From positions 354,454 through 418,453 of the forward strand of contig NZ_CP046192.1 in NCBI RefSeq assembly GCF_012568645.1: 64,000 nucleotides of DNA. The letters run 5' to 3'. Source of the stretch: Enterobacteriaceae endosymbiont of Donacia simplex (GTDB taxonomy: Bacteria; Pseudomonadota; Gammaproteobacteria; Enterobacterales; Enterobacteriaceae). A program made the translations under genes and the position numbers. The notes under the pieces are model-generated. The model saw nothing but the letters and a program-made list of their open reading frames with translations, had not been told where the DNA came from and searched no databases. Below, in pieces: positions 49,729-60,629 of the stretch; positions within the stretch are counted from its first letter, which is position 1; each line of letters starts with the position of its first letter.

Positions 49729-51615
49729 ATGTTTAATTTTAATAAATTTGATGTAATAGTTATAGGTGGAGGACATGCTGGTACAGAAGCTGCTATAGCT
49801 AGTGCTAAAATGAAAAAAAGAACTCTCTTAATTACAAATAATATAGATACAATAGGACAAATGTCTTGTAATCCAGCTATAGGAGGTATTGGAAAAAGTC
49901 ATTTAGTAAAAGAAATAGATGCATTAAATGGAATAATGGCTACTGCAATTGATTATTCTGGAATTAATTTTAAAATACTTAATATTAGTAAAGGTCCTGC
50001 AGTTAGATCAACAAGAGCACAAGCAGATAGAGAATTATATAAATCTCAAATCAAATTATCATTAAGTAAAGAAGAAAATTTATTTATTTTTCAACAAGAA
50101 GTAAAAAAAATTATAATTAAAAATTATAAAATAATAGGTATCATTACTAAAAATAATGATATTATTAATACAAAAACTGTAATTTTAACTACTGGTACTT
50201 TTTTAAATGGAAAAATTTATATTGGATTAAATAATAAATATTATGGAGGAAGAATTAATGATCCTTCATCTACAGAATTAGCTGATTTTTTAAATGAATT
50301 ACCTTTAATAAAAGGAAGATTAAAAACAGGTACTCCTCCCAGGATTGATAAAAGAAGTATTAATTTTTCTAAATTAGAAATTCAATATAGTGATAATCCT
50401 TTACCTTTTTTTTCTTTTATTGGTAATTCTAAACAACATCCTAAACAGTTACCTTGTTATATTACATATACGAATAAAAATACACATAAAATAATACTAG
50501 ATAATATTATTAAAAGCCCAGTATATAGTGGTTTAATTAAAAGTAAAGGACCTAGATATTGTCCTTCTATTGAAGATAAAATTATCAGATTTCCAGATAA
50601 AGATAAACATCAAATTTTTTTAGAACCAGAAGGTATATTAAGTTATGAAATTTATCCTAATGGTATTTCAACAAGTCTTCCATTTGATATGCAGTTTTCA
50701 ATTATACAATCAATTAAAGGTTTAGAAAATGCTTATATTACAAGACCAGGATATGCTGTAGAATATGATTTTTTTGATCCTAGAGGATTAAAACCTACAA
50801 TGGAAAGTAAATTTATAAAAGGATTATTTTTCGCAGGACAAATTAATGGTACTACTGGTTATGAAGAAGCTGCAGCACAAGGATTAATAGCTGGATTAAA
50901 TGCTTCTCTTTTAATTGATAATAAAAAACATTGGTTTCCACTAAGAAATCAAGCATATATTGGAGTATTAGTAGATGATTTATGTACTTTAGGGACAAAA
51001 GAACCATATCGGATGTTTACTTCTAGAGCAGAATATAGATTAATATTACGTGAAAATAATGCAGATATAAGATTAACAGAAATAGGTCGTAAATTAGGTT
51101 TAGTGGATGATTTACGTTGGAAAAAATTTAATGAAAAATTAGAAAATATTGAAAAAGAATATCAAAAAATTAAAAATTTTTGTATTAATTTAAATGACAA
51201 AGAAAATATTAAAAAAATAAATCTTTTATTACACAATCCTATTAAAAAAAATATAAATGGTATAAATTTATTAAAACGTTCTGAAATTAATTATTTAGAT
51301 TTAATAAAATTAAATATGTTTAATTTTAAAAAAGAAAGTATAGAAATTATTGAATATATTGAAACAGAATTAAAATATGAAGGATATATAAAAAGACAAA
51401 AAGAATTTATTAAAAAATTTAAAAAAAATGAAAAAACATTAATACCAATAAATATTAAATATTGTAATATTAAAAGTTTATCATACGAAGCAATAGATAA
51501 ATTTAGTTTATATAAACCTTTTACTATTGGACAAGCTTCTAGAATACCTGGTATAACACCAGCAGATATTTCAATACTTTTAATTTATTTATTAAAAAAT
51601 AAAAAAACATATTAG
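49729..51615 (+). CDS. mnmG: tRNA uridine-34 modification enzyme MnmG (GidA)
   Basis: FAD enzyme that with MnmE installs the 5-carboxymethylaminomethyl group on wobble uridine-34. '[20 protein letters not shown]' binds FAD. '[20 protein letters not shown]', 'TGTPPRID', 'CPSIEDKI', '[20 protein letters not shown]' and 'SIGQASRI'-type C-terminal blocks are near-identical to E. coli. The start at 49729 ('MFNFNKFDV') aligns exactly with E. coli 'MFYPDPFDV'; an in-frame ATG at 49714 would add five residues. About 628 residues (E. coli 629). Confidence 0.95.
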   Translation: MFNFNKFDVIVIGGGHAGTEAAIASAKMKKRTLLITNNIDTIGQMSCNPAIGGIGKSHLVKEIDALNGIMATAIDYSGINFKILNISKGPAVRSTRAQADRELYKSQIKLSLSKEENLFIFQQEVKKIIIKNYKIIGIITKNNDIINTKTVILTTGTFLNGKIYIGLNNKYYGGRINDPSSTELADFLNELPLIKGRLKTGTPPRIDKRSINFSKLEIQYSDNPLPFFSFIGNSKQHPKQLPCYITYTNKNTHKIILDNIIKSPVYSGLIKSKGPRYCPSIEDKIIRFPDKDKHQIFLEPEGILSYEIYPNGISTSLPFDMQFSIIQSIKGLENAYITRPGYAVEYDFFDPRGLKPTMESKFIKGLFFAGQINGTTGYEEAAAQGLIAGLNASLLIDNKKHWFPLRNQAYIGVLVDDLCTLGTKEPYRMFTSRAEYRLILRENNADIRLTEIGRKLGLVDDLRWKKFNEKLENIEKEYQKIKNFCINLNDKENIKKINLLLHNPIKKNINGINLLKRSEINYLDLIKLNMFNFKKESIEIIEYIETELKYEGYIKRQKEFIKKFKKNEKTLIPINIKYCNIKSLSYEAIDKFSLYKPFTIGQASRIPGITPADISILLIYLLKNKKTY

Positions 51616-52505
51616 TTTAGCATATTGATTATTAATTTTTTATTAAATATTTAAAATATAATTATAAAAAATATTATTATTTTTAATAAAATATTAAATA
51701 TATAAATATTATTTATTCTTATTTAGAAAAGTTAATCATATATATTCTAAATTTTCTAAAATATTACGTATTATATACTTTAATAAAATTTTTTTTTAAT
51801 TAAAAAATTTTTTAAAATATTAAAATATTAATAATATAAAAAATATTAATATTAATTTAAATCTAAATGATATTTTTTATTTAAATAAATAATAAAATAA
51901 GAAAAAATATTAGTAATTTTATAAAAATTAAACATATTAAAATTTTAATATTATATAAAAGAATTAAGTTTAAATTTTTTAATATCTGTAAGTATATTTT
52001 TTAATTAAAAGTTATATTTATATATTTTTAGTTTAATAAAATTTAAATTAATATAATTACAATAAATATTTTATAAATTATTTAATTAATAACATTATTT
52101 TTATTTATTTTAAAATATGAAATTTTATATTATATAAAAAATTATAAAAAATAATTAATAGAAATTATTTTAAAAAAATAAATTTAATATGAAAAAACAT
52201 ATTCTAGTAATTAATTAATTTAAAATATTATTAGTTATTCTTATAAATTTTTTTTTAAATTATATTACTAATAATATTATCATTATTATAATTATAATTT
52301 ATTATATTAAAATAAAAGAAAAGTAATAATATTAATTATACTTATAATTTTACTAAATTTATTATTGTTTAATAAATATTTTTAAGATAGAAATTCTGTT
52401 TTTTTATTTTTTTTAATAAAAAATTAATTAAATATTTTTATAAAATTAATTTTTTTAAATTTATTTAATATATTATTTATATTTTTTATGTAAAAGGTAT
52501 TATAT
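51616..52505. other. 890-base gene desert between mnmG and nrdA
   Basis: The longest gap in the window. It is almost pure A+T, with stop codons dense in all frames and no recognisable gene remnant. In E. coli mnmG borders oriC and rsmG/atp, so I looked for DnaA boxes (TTATNCACA and complement) and GATC clusters by eye and found none. It is best read as DNA left after gene loss. The last bases hold the nrdA leader with AAAGG about 8 bases before the nrdA ATG. Confidence 0.5.
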
Positions 52506-54788
52506 ATGAAACAAAATTTATTTGTTATAAAAAGAAATGGATGTAAAGAATTAATAAATATAGATAAAATAAACACATTATTATCTCATTCATCACAAAA
52601 TTTACAAAAAATATCTTTATCACAAATAAAAAAACAATTATTTCTACAAATATATAACAAAATTAGTACGGTAAATATTCATAATATTATAATTAAAATA
52701 ACAGCTGATCTTATTTCAGAAAAAAATCCTGATTATCAGTATATGGCTGCTAGATTAGCTATTTCATATTTAAGAAAAGAAGCATATGGAAAATTTATTC
52801 CTCCTAAATTATATGATCATATAAAAAATATGGTGTATTTAAAAAAATATGATAAATTTCTTTTAAAAAAATATACAAAAAAAGATTTTGATTTAATGGA
52901 AAAATTTCTTGATCATAATCGTGATATGAATTTTTCATATGCTGCAGTTAAACAATTAGAAGGAAAATATTTAATAAAAAATAGAATTACAGGAAAAATT
53001 TATGAAAGTGCACAGTTCTTATATATACTTATTGCAGCATGTTTATTTGCAAAATATCCATCTAATAAAAGAATAAATTATATTAAATTATTTTATGAAG
53101 CTATTTCAACATTTAAGATTTCTTTACCAACCCCAATTATGTCTGGTGTACGGACTCTTACAAAACAATTTAGTTCATGTATTTTAATTGAATGTGGAGA
53201 TAATATTGATTCAATTAATGCTACTACTAGTAGTATAGTAAAATATGTATCTCAAAAAGCAGGTATAGGTATTAATGCAGGAAGAATTCGTGCAGTAGGA
53301 AGTCCAATTAGAAATGGAGAAGCATTACATACTGGATGTATTCCTTTTTATAAACATTTTCAAACAGCAATTAAATCTTGTTCACAAGGAGGGGTGAGAG
53401 GAGGAGCTGGTACATTATTTTATCCTTTATGGCATTTAGAGATTACTAATTTATTAGTTTTAAAAAATAATAGAGGAGTGGAAAATAATAGAGTAAGACA
53501 TCTTGATTATGGAGTACAAATTAATAAATTATTATATCAACGATTAATTAATGGGGAAAAAATTACTTTATTTAGTCCTTCAGATGTTCCTGATTTATAT
53601 GAATCTTTTTTTTCAAACCAAAAAAAATTCAAAGAACTTTATAAAAAATACGAAAAAAATATTAAAATTAGAAAAAAAAAAATCAGTGCTATAAACTTAT
53701 TTTCGTTAATGATGCGAGAACGTACCTCAACTGGAAGAATATATATTCAAAATGTTGATCATTGTAATACTCATTCTTCATTCAATCCTAAATTAGCTCC
53801 AATAAAACAATCAAATCTTTGTTTAGAAATTACTCTTCCAACAAAAATTTTAAATAAAATTGATGATCCTAATGGAGAAATAGGATTATGTACTTTAGCT
53901 GCTTTTAATTTAGGACAAATTAAAAATTTAAAAGAAATAAAAAATTTATCAAATTTAATTGTAAGAGCATTAAATTGTTTATTAGATTATCAAAAATATT
54001 TAATTCCTGCTGCTAAAAATTCTGCTTTAGGTCGTAGACCATTAGGTATTGGAGTAATTAATTTTGCATATTATTTAGCAAAAAATAATGTACGTTATTC
54101 TGATAATAGTGCAAATAATTTAACCCATAGAACATTTGAAGCTATACAATATTATTTATTACAAGCATCTAATAATTTAGCTAAAAGTGAAGGACCATGT
54201 CCTTTATTTAAAGATACAAATTATTCAAAAGGTATTTTACCCATTGATACTTATAAAAAATTTATTGATAATATCCATACAGAAAATTTACATTATAACT
54301 GGGAAAAATTACGAAAAAATATCAAAAAATATGGATTACGTAATTCTACTTTATCAGCTTTAATGCCATCTGAAACTTCTTCTCAAATATCAAATGCTAC
54401 TAATGGTATTGAACCTCCTAGAGGGTTTATTAGCATTAAAACCTCTAAAAATGGTCTTTTAAAACAAGTAGTTCCTGAATTTTTAAAATTAAAAAAAAAA
54501 TATGAATTATTATGGGATATTCCTAATAATAATGGATATTTAAAATTAATAGGTATAATGCAAAAATTTATTGATCAATCTATTTCTTCAAATATAAATT
54601 ATGATCCTCATCGTTTTAATAAAAATAAAATACCTATGCAACAATTATTAAAAGATTTATTAATTTCATATAAATTAGGGATTAAAACTTTATATTATCA
54701 AAATACTCGAGATGGTGCTAAAGATAATCAAAATGAAAATTTTTTAGAAGAAAATAATGTATGTTTTAATGGAACTTGTATAATTTAA
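52506..54788 (+). CDS. nrdA: ribonucleoside-diphosphate reductase 1, alpha subunit
   Basis: Class Ia ribonucleotide reductase large subunit. It has 760 residues (E. coli 761). It has an N-terminal ATP-cone ('LFVIKRNGCKELINIDKI'). The catalytic cysteines are in 'FSSCILIECGDN', 'QSNLCLEITLP' and 'GLCTLAAFNLG', and the C-terminal redox pair is in 'NNVCFNGTCII'. 'PSETSSQISNATNGIEPPRG' is intact. It is followed by nrdB after 36 bases. Confidence 0.96.
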   Translation: MKQNLFVIKRNGCKELINIDKINTLLSHSSQNLQKISLSQIKKQLFLQIYNKISTVNIHNIIIKITADLISEKNPDYQYMAARLAISYLRKEAYGKFIPPKLYDHIKNMVYLKKYDKFLLKKYTKKDFDLMEKFLDHNRDMNFSYAAVKQLEGKYLIKNRITGKIYESAQFLYILIAACLFAKYPSNKRINYIKLFYEAISTFKISLPTPIMSGVRTLTKQFSSCILIECGDNIDSINATTSSIVKYVSQKAGIGINAGRIRAVGSPIRNGEALHTGCIPFYKHFQTAIKSCSQGGVRGGAGTLFYPLWHLEITNLLVLKNNRGVENNRVRHLDYGVQINKLLYQRLINGEKITLFSPSDVPDLYESFFSNQKKFKELYKKYEKNIKIRKKKISAINLFSLMMRERTSTGRIYIQNVDHCNTHSSFNPKLAPIKQSNLCLEITLPTKILNKIDDPNGEIGLCTLAAFNLGQIKNLKEIKNLSNLIVRALNCLLDYQKYLIPAAKNSALGRRPLGIGVINFAYYLAKNNVRYSDNSANNLTHRTFEAIQYYLLQASNNLAKSEGPCPLFKDTNYSKGILPIDTYKKFIDNIHTENLHYNWEKLRKNIKKYGLRNSTLSALMPSETSSQISNATNGIEPPRGFISIKTSKNGLLKQVVPEFLKLKKKYELLWDIPNNNGYLKLIGIMQKFIDQSISSNINYDPHRFNKNKIPMQQLLKDLLISYKLGIKTLYYQNTRDGAKDNQNENFLEENNVCFNGTCII

Positions 54789-54824
54789 TTTTACATAATT
54801 TTTGATTATAATTAGGATAATGAA

Positions 54825-55955
54825 ATGAGTTATACTACTTTTTCAAAAAAAAAAAATAATCAATTAAAAGAACCTATGTTTTTTGGACAATCTGTAAATG
54901 TTTCTCGTTATGATCAACAAAAACATTCTATTTTTGAAAATTTAATAGAAAAACAATTAAGTTTTTTTTGGAGACCTGAAGAAATAGACATATCATATGA
55001 TCGTATTCACTATCAAAATTTACCAAAAAATGAAAAACATATATTTATTAGTAATTTAAAATATCAAACTTTATTAGATTCTATTCAAGGTAGAAGTCCT
55101 AATATAGCATTGCTTCCTCTTGTTTCTATCCCAGAATTAGAAACGTGGATAGAAACATGGTCTTTTTTTGAAACGATACATTCTCGATCATATACGCATA
55201 TAATTAGAAATATTGTAAATGATCCATCAATAATTTTTGAAGATATTGTTACCAACAATAATATAATTCTTCGTACAAATGATATAATTAAATATTATGA
55301 TGATCTTATTAAAATTACTAGTTATTGGCATTTATTTGGTGAAGGTACTTTTATAATAAATAAAAAAAAAGTTACCATTAATTTATATAATTTAAAAAAA
55401 AAGTTATATTTATGTTTAATGAGTGTGAATATTTTAGAAGCTATTAGATTTTATGTAAGTTTTGCATGCTCGTTTGCTTTTGCAGAAAGAGAATTAATGG
55501 AAGGTAATGCTAAAATAATTAGATTTATAGCTAGAGATGAATATTTACATTTAATTGGTACACAATATATAATTAATATGATGCAAAAAGGAGAAGAAGA
55601 TAAAGATATGGCAAAAATTGCTATTGAATGTCAAAAAAAATGTTATCAATTATTTCTAAATGCATCTATACAAGAACAAAAATGGGCAGAATATTTATTC
55701 TGTAATGGATCAATGCTAGGATTAAATAAAAATATTTTATGTGAATATATTAAATATATTACTAATATTAGAATGGAAAAAGTTGGTTTAAAAAGTCCAT
55801 TTAATATTCGAAAAAATCCTATTCCATGGATTAATTCTTGGTTAATTTCAGATAATGTACAAATGGCACCTCAAGAAGTAGAAGTTAGTTCTTATTTAAT
55901 AGGACAAATTGATTCTACAGTAGATATTAAAAAATTTAAAAATTTTAAATTATAA
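54825..55955 (+). CDS. nrdB: ribonucleoside-diphosphate reductase 1, beta subunit
   Basis: Class Ia reductase small subunit with diiron site and tyrosyl radical. It has 376 residues, the same as E. coli. The radical tyrosine is in '[11 protein letters not shown]', and iron ligands are in 'LLDSIQG', 'FFETIHS', 'FAERELMEG' and '[11 protein letters not shown]'. The protein is strongly conserved to its C-terminus, which docks in NrdA. A stable hairpin follows. Confidence 0.96.
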   Translation: MSYTTFSKKKNNQLKEPMFFGQSVNVSRYDQQKHSIFENLIEKQLSFFWRPEEIDISYDRIHYQNLPKNEKHIFISNLKYQTLLDSIQGRSPNIALLPLVSIPELETWIETWSFFETIHSRSYTHIIRNIVNDPSIIFEDIVTNNNIILRTNDIIKYYDDLIKITSYWHLFGEGTFIINKKKVTINLYNLKKKLYLCLMSVNILEAIRFYVSFACSFAFAERELMEGNAKIIRFIARDEYLHLIGTQYIINMMQKGEEDKDMAKIAIECQKKCYQLFLNASIQEQKWAEYLFCNGSMLGLNKNILCEYIKYITNIRMEKVGLKSPFNIRKNPIPWINSWLISDNVQMAPQEVEVSSYLIGQIDSTVDIKKFKNFKL

Positions 55956-55967
55956 ATTTATTATTTT

Positions 55968-56003
55968 ATGACTGTTATATATTAATATTTAAATAACAGT
56001 CAT
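55968..56003. terminator. bidirectional terminator between nrdB and ydgI
   Basis: A perfect 11-base inverted repeat ATGACTGTTAT/ATAACAGTCAT (55968-55978 and 55993-56003) contains several G-C pairs, which are rare here. It lies 13 bases after the nrdB stop and before the convergent ydgI end. The T tract is interrupted on both sides. Confidence 0.65.
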
Positions 56004-56047
56004 AATTGATTTTAATTATATATTATTTTTAAGCAAAAATTAAATAT

Positions 56048-57436
56048 TTATTTTATTAAAAAATATAAAGCACAAAATGATAATATTAATAAAATAAAAC
56101 AAAAAAATTTTTCTATTTTATTTAAAAATAAAATATTTGGATTATTAATTTTAGTTAATATTAAAAATATTAATCCAGGAGTATATAATATTAATGATAA
56201 TAATAAATTTAAAAAACCAGCTGCATATAATAACCATATAGAATAGATACAAGAACCAAAACTTATAAATAAATTGAATTTATTTTTTTTTAAAGATATT
56301 TTAAATAAATATGCACCTACTAATAAATATGGGATTAAGATCATTTCAGATGCAATAGTTAATAATTTATTATAATCTATTTTAGTTATCCAAATTAATA
56401 TTAAACATATTTGCATACTTATATTTGTAAATAATAAAGCATATGAAGGGGCTTTATAAATATTTTGTTTAGATAATATATTAGGAAATATATTATTTTT
56501 AGATGCTATATATGGTACTTCTGCAGCCATAATAGTCCAACTAAGATAAGCTCCACAAACTGATATAATTAGTCCTATTGCAGTAAATAAATTTCCAAAA
56601 TTACCAATTAAAATTGTCATTATCCCTGCCATTGAAGGATTTCTCATACTTGCTAGATCAATTCTATCCATAATTCCAAAGGATAATAAAGTTACTAATA
56701 AATATATGAATAACGCAATAATAACTGCTAATAAAGTAGCTTTACCTACATCATTTTTATTTTTTGCTCTAGATGATAAAATTACAGCACCTTCTACTCC
56801 AATAAATACCCATAATGTTATTAACATTGTATTTTTAATTTGTTTCCAAATAGGAATATTTAAATTTAATTCCATTAAATTTATTTTAAATATTTCAAAA
56901 TTAAAAGCAATAAAAGATAAAAATATAAAAATAATTAAAGGAATTAATTTACATAATGTAGTTATTATATTAATAATAGAAGCAGTTTGTGTTCCATTAA
57001 GTAATAAAAAATGAACTAACCATAATAAAATTGAGGCTCCTAATATAGCTTGCCATGTATTACCATTACTAAAAATAGTATGATTTGGAGTATCAATAAA
57101 AAAACTAATAGCAGAAAATACAATAACTAAATAAGAAATGTTAGCAATAACAGCACATAACCAATATCCCCATGCAGAGTAAAATCCAATTAAATTACCA
57201 AATCCATCTTTTGCATATGCAAAAATTCCTCCTTGTAAATCAGGTTTTAATTGATTAAGTAATAATAATGTTGTAGCTAAAAAAATAATTCCAATTCCAG
57301 TTATACTCCATCCTATAATTAAAGCTAAAGGACCTGCATTTAGAGCCATATTTTGTGGTAAACTAAATACTCCAGCTCCTAACATAGAACTAAGAACTAA
57401 CGATATAAGTGATATTAAATTTAATTTTTTATCCAA
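56048..57436 (-). CDS. ydgI: APC-family amino-acid exchanger, YdgI/ArcD-like
   Basis: Inner-membrane transporter of the basic amino-acid/polyamine antiporter branch. It has 462 residues (E. coli YdgI about 460) and about 12 hydrophobic helices. Conservation with YdgI is unusually high: 'LVLSSMLGAGVFSLPQNMA' (helix 1 substrate loop), 'GYWLCAVIANISYLVIVFSA', 'NTMLITLWVFIGVEGAVILSSRA' and 'ICGAYLSWTIMAAEVP'-like (here 'VCGAYLS'). Members exchange arginine/ornithine or lysine, but the substrate here is inferred only. It is convergent with nrdB. Confidence 0.88.
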   Translation of the reverse strand: MDKKLNLISLISLVLSSMLGAGVFSLPQNMALNAGPLALIIGWSITGIGIIFLATTLLLLNQLKPDLQGGIFAYAKDGFGNLIGFYSAWGYWLCAVIANISYLVIVFSAISFFIDTPNHTIFSNGNTWQAILGASILLWLVHFLLLNGTQTASIINIITTLCKLIPLIIFIFLSFIAFNFEIFKINLMELNLNIPIWKQIKNTMLITLWVFIGVEGAVILSSRAKNKNDVGKATLLAVIIALFIYLLVTLLSFGIMDRIDLASMRNPSMAGIMTILIGNFGNLFTAIGLIISVCGAYLSWTIMAAEVPYIASKNNIFPNILSKQNIYKAPSYALLFTNISMQICLILIWITKIDYNKLLTIASEMILIPYLLVGAYLFKISLKKNKFNLFISFGSCIYSIWLLYAAGFLNLLLSLILYTPGLIFLILTKINNPNILFLNKIEKFFCFILLILSFCALYFLIK

Positions 57437-57555
57437 AATAATTCCTTTTTCTATATAAATTATTAATTTTATATTTTTAATTTAAAATATTAATTTTAAC
57501 AAAATTTATAACAAGATATTTTTATATAAATTTTATAAAAAAATAATTATTTTTT

Positions 57556-58305
57556 TCATACTGGATTATGGATATTAATAAAATTAGTTTTTAACTTAAA
57601 TTTATTTTTTAACCACTTTCCTAACATAATTACTCCTCCTTTTTCAGTTGCATGATGTCCAGCACTAATAAAATGAATTCCATTTTCATTAGCAATATGA
57701 ATATTCATTTCTGATACTTCTCCTGTAATAAAAACGTCTACATTAAATTTTATAACTTCTTCAAAAAATTTTTGGCCGGCTCCACTACACCAAGCTATTT
57801 TATAAATTTTTTTGGGAGCATTTTCTCCAAAATGTAATGGTATTCTATTTAGTTTTTTTTTTATTTTAAAAAGAAAGTTTTTTATATTGATTTTATTTTT
57901 TAAATACCCGTAAAAAATAAAAGGATTAATTTTTCCTATAATATTTATATTTAATAATTTAGCTAAATAAATATTATTTCCTATTTCTTGATTAATATCT
58001 AAAGGAAGATGCCAACTATATAAATTAATATTATTTTTTAAAATTGTAGATATTCTTTTTTTTTTAAATCCTCTAATTATTGGAGATTCATGATACCAAA
58101 AATATCCATGATGGACTATAACAGCATCTGTTTTAAATTTTACAGCAATATCTAGTAATTTTTGACAAGCACTTACACCCATTATAATATTTTTTATATA
58201 TTTTTTACCTTCTATTTGTAATCCATTAGGTATATAATCTTTTATATCAGTATTAGTGTTTAATTTATTATTAATAATAATTTCTAATTTTTTATTTTTT
58301 ATCAT
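57556..58305 (-). CDS. ybgI: NIF3-family metal-binding protein YbgI
   Basis: Predicted dinuclear-metal hydrolase-like protein of the NIF3/GTP cyclohydrolase I type 2 family. It has 249 residues (E. coli 247). Metal-binding motifs are present: 'VIVHHGYFW' near residues 63-71, 'YSWHLPLDIN', and 'SAGHHATEKGG' near the C-terminus. 'GLQIEGKKYIKNIIMGVSAC' starts the family pattern. The biochemical function is not firmly established. It is divergent from ffh. Confidence 0.92.
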   Translation of the reverse strand: MIKNKKLEIIINNKLNTNTDIKDYIPNGLQIEGKKYIKNIIMGVSACQKLLDIAVKFKTDAVIVHHGYFWYHESPIIRGFKKKRISTILKNNINLYSWHLPLDINQEIGNNIYLAKLLNINIIGKINPFIFYGYLKNKINIKNFLFKIKKKLNRIPLHFGENAPKKIYKIAWCSGAGQKFFEEVIKFNVDVFITGEVSEMNIHIANENGIHFISAGHHATEKGGVIMLGKWLKNKFKLKTNFINIHNPV

Positions 58306-58439
58306 ATTATGTTATTAATATTTATTTTATTTATAAAATAAATTTATATTTTTTTTTTAATTTTAGGAAATTAATAATTCATTTTTTTAGATAAAAAAAG
58401 ATTTTTTTAGAAAAAATAAAATTTATTTGAGGAATTTAA

Positions 58440-59810
58440 ATGTTTGAAAATTTAAGTAATAAATTATCTAAAATATTATTAAAAATTAGAAACTATGGGC
58501 GTTTAACAGAAAAAAATATTAAAGATACTTTAAATGAAATTTATATTAATTTATTAGAATCAGATGTTGCTTTAGAAGTAATTAAAGATTTAATCAATAA
58601 AATTAAAAAAGAAGCTATTGGTAAAAAAATTAATAATAATTTTACTCCAGGACAAGAATTTATAAAATTAATACATGAAAATTTAATTAAATTAATGGAT
58701 TCTTCTAATAAGAATATTAATATAGCAACTCAACCTCCAGCTATAATATTATTTGTTGGATTACAAGGAGTAGGAAAAACAACTAGTGTTGTAAAATTAG
58801 CATATTTTTTAAAAAAGAAATATAAAAAAAAAATTTTAGTAGCATCAACAGATATATATAGACCTGCTGCTATACAACAATTAAAAATTTTAGCACAAAG
58901 TGTCAAAATTAATTTTTTTAATATAGATTCAGATATTTCTCCACTAGAAATAGCTAAAAAAGCATTTTATTATGCTAAAAAAAATTTTTATGATGTATTA
59001 ATTATAGATACGGCAGGTAGATTACATATTAATGATAAAATGATGGAAGAAATAAAAAATATTTCTAACTTATTATGTCCTATAGAAACTTTTTTTGTTA
59101 TAGATGCAATGACTGGACAAGACTCTATTAATAGTGCTAAAAAATTTAATGAATTGTTATCAATAACAGGAATTTTTTTAACTAAAACTGATAGTGATAC
59201 TAGAGGTGGTGCTGTTTTATCTGTAAAATATATAATTAAAAAACCTATAAAATTTATTGGTAATGGAGAAAAAATAAATAATATTGCAATATTTTCTCCT
59301 GAAATTATCGCTTCTAAAATACTGGGGATGTCTTCTGAATTAACTATTATTGAAAATATTAAAAATAAAATTGATTTAAAAAAAAATAAAGAATTAATTG
59401 AAAAATTAAAAAATAAAAATAAATTAAGTTTACAAGATTTTTTAGAACAATTAGAACAAATAAAAAAAATAGGTAATAAAAATATTACTTTTTTATTAAA
59501 AAAAATGCAAATCAATAATATATATTCTACTCATCCTATGATGAATATTTTAAATATAGATAATTCTACTATAAATAATCTTAAAACAATAATGAATTCT
59601 ATGACTAATTTAGAAAGGAAAAATGTAGATATAATTAATTATTCTAGAAAAAAAAGAATATCATTGGGCTCTGGAGTTTCCATTTTTAAAATAAATGCTA
59701 TACTAAAACAATATCATCAAATGATGTTAGTTACTAAAAAAATGAAAAAAAATAATAATATTAATAAAATAATTAAATATGTGAAAAATTTTTTTAATTT
59801 AAAACATTAG
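58440..59810 (+). CDS. ffh: signal recognition particle GTPase Ffh
   Basis: SRP54 protein that binds signal sequences and 4.5S RNA. It has 456 residues (E. coli 453). The N domain (about 1-85) is followed by the G domain with 'GLQGVGKTTSVVKLAY', 'DTAGRLH' and 'TKTDSDTRGGAVLS'. The C-terminal M domain is methionine-rich, with the RNA-binding 'ISLGSGVSIFKINAILKQY'. GAGG stands before the ATG. It is followed after 9 bases by rpsP, as in E. coli. The ffs RNA gene is not in the window. Confidence 0.96.
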   Translation: MFENLSNKLSKILLKIRNYGRLTEKNIKDTLNEIYINLLESDVALEVIKDLINKIKKEAIGKKINNNFTPGQEFIKLIHENLIKLMDSSNKNINIATQPPAIILFVGLQGVGKTTSVVKLAYFLKKKYKKKILVASTDIYRPAAIQQLKILAQSVKINFFNIDSDISPLEIAKKAFYYAKKNFYDVLIIDTAGRLHINDKMMEEIKNISNLLCPIETFFVIDAMTGQDSINSAKKFNELLSITGIFLTKTDSDTRGGAVLSVKYIIKKPIKFIGNGEKINNIAIFSPEIIASKILGMSSELTIIENIKNKIDLKKNKELIEKLKNKNKLSLQDFLEQLEQIKKIGNKNITFLLKKMQINNIYSTHPMMNILNIDNSTINNLKTIMNSMTNLERKNVDIINYSRKKRISLGSGVSIFKINAILKQYHQMMLVTKKMKKNNNINKIIKYVKNFFNLKH

Positions 59811-59819
59811 GAATAAAAT

Positions 59820-60059
59820 ATGGTTAAAATTAGATTATCTAGAAAAGGAACAAAAAAAAAACCTTTTTATCAAATAGTTGTTACTGATAGTAGAAATTCT
59901 AGAGATGGATATTTTATAGAAAAATTAGGTTATTTTAACCCATTAGGTTTAAAAAAAAATATTAAAAAAAAAATATTAAAAATTAATAAAGACAGAATAA
60001 ATTTTTGGTTATCTAAAGGTGCTGTTCTTTCAAAAAGAGTTTGTAGTTTAATTAAGTAA
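59820..60059 (+). CDS. rpsP: 30S ribosomal protein S16
   Basis: Small-subunit assembly protein. It has 79 residues (E. coli 82). '[43 protein letters not shown]' is near-identical to the family. First gene of the rpsP-rimM-trmD-rplS operon, 16 bases before rimM. Confidence 0.96.
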   Translation: MVKIRLSRKGTKKKPFYQIVVTDSRNSRDGYFIEKLGYFNPLGLKKNIKKKILKINKDRINFWLSKGAVLSKRVCSLIK

Positions 60060-60075
60060 ATTAATAAATTTATTC

Positions 60076-60615
60076 ATGAATATTTCAAAAGAAAAAATAG
60101 TTTTAGGTAAATTTGGTAAAATTTATGGTATAAAAGGGTGGATTAGATTATTTTCTTATACTCAAAATAAGAGAAATCTTTTTTCTTATAAAAAATTATT
60201 TATAATAAGTAATATGAAAGATATTTGTTTTATAAAATTTAATCAATATATAAAAAAAAAAAAGTATTTTGTTGTTAAAATTAATAATATAAATAGAACT
60301 AAAGAAGTTATTAATTTTGTTAACCATAAAATTTATATACTTAAGTATGAACTAATTAAATATAAAAATAAACAAGAATATTATTGGAATGATATAATTG
60401 GATGTTATGTATTAAATATTAATAAAATTTATTTAGGTAAAATTATAAACATAATAGAAACAAAAATATATGATATTATTATAATTAAATCTAATAAATT
60501 ACATGTGAAAAATAAAAAAATATTAATTCCATTTATTGAACCTAATATAATTAAAAGTATTGATTTAATTAATCATATTATTAAAGTAAACTGGAATTTA
60601 CAATTTTATAAGTAA
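60076..60615 (+). CDS. rimM: ribosome maturation factor RimM
   Basis: Binds S19 and assists 30S head assembly. It has 179 residues (E. coli 182). The N-terminal 'LGKFGKIYGIKGWIRLFSYT' and the PRC-barrel start 'YYWNDIIGCYVLN' are recognisable, and 'KILIPFIEPNIIKSIDL' closes the C-terminal barrel. The rest is strongly Lys/Ile/Asn-biased. Identity is secured by its place between rpsP and trmD. Confidence 0.92.
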   Translation: MNISKEKIVLGKFGKIYGIKGWIRLFSYTQNKRNLFSYKKLFIISNMKDICFIKFNQYIKKKKYFVVKINNINRTKEVINFVNHKIYILKYELIKYKNKQEYYWNDIIGCYVLNINKIYLGKIINIIETKIYDIIIIKSNKLHVKNKKILIPFIEPNIIKSIDLINHIIKVNWNLQFYK

Positions 60616-60629
60616 AATAAAAAATAATT

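Noticed and set aside
51616-52505. oriC next to mnmG, by analogy with E. coli
   Set aside because: No DnaA boxes or GATC cluster, and the gap is on the downstream side of mnmG rather than upstream as in E. coli.
56706-57014. 102-codon plus-strand frame opposite ydgI
   Set aside because: Antisense shadow of a highly conserved transporter.
58988-59515. 175-codon minus-strand frame opposite ffh
   Set aside because: It mirrors the Ffh G and M domains in antisense; long antisense frames arise easily from Asn/Lys/Ile codons.
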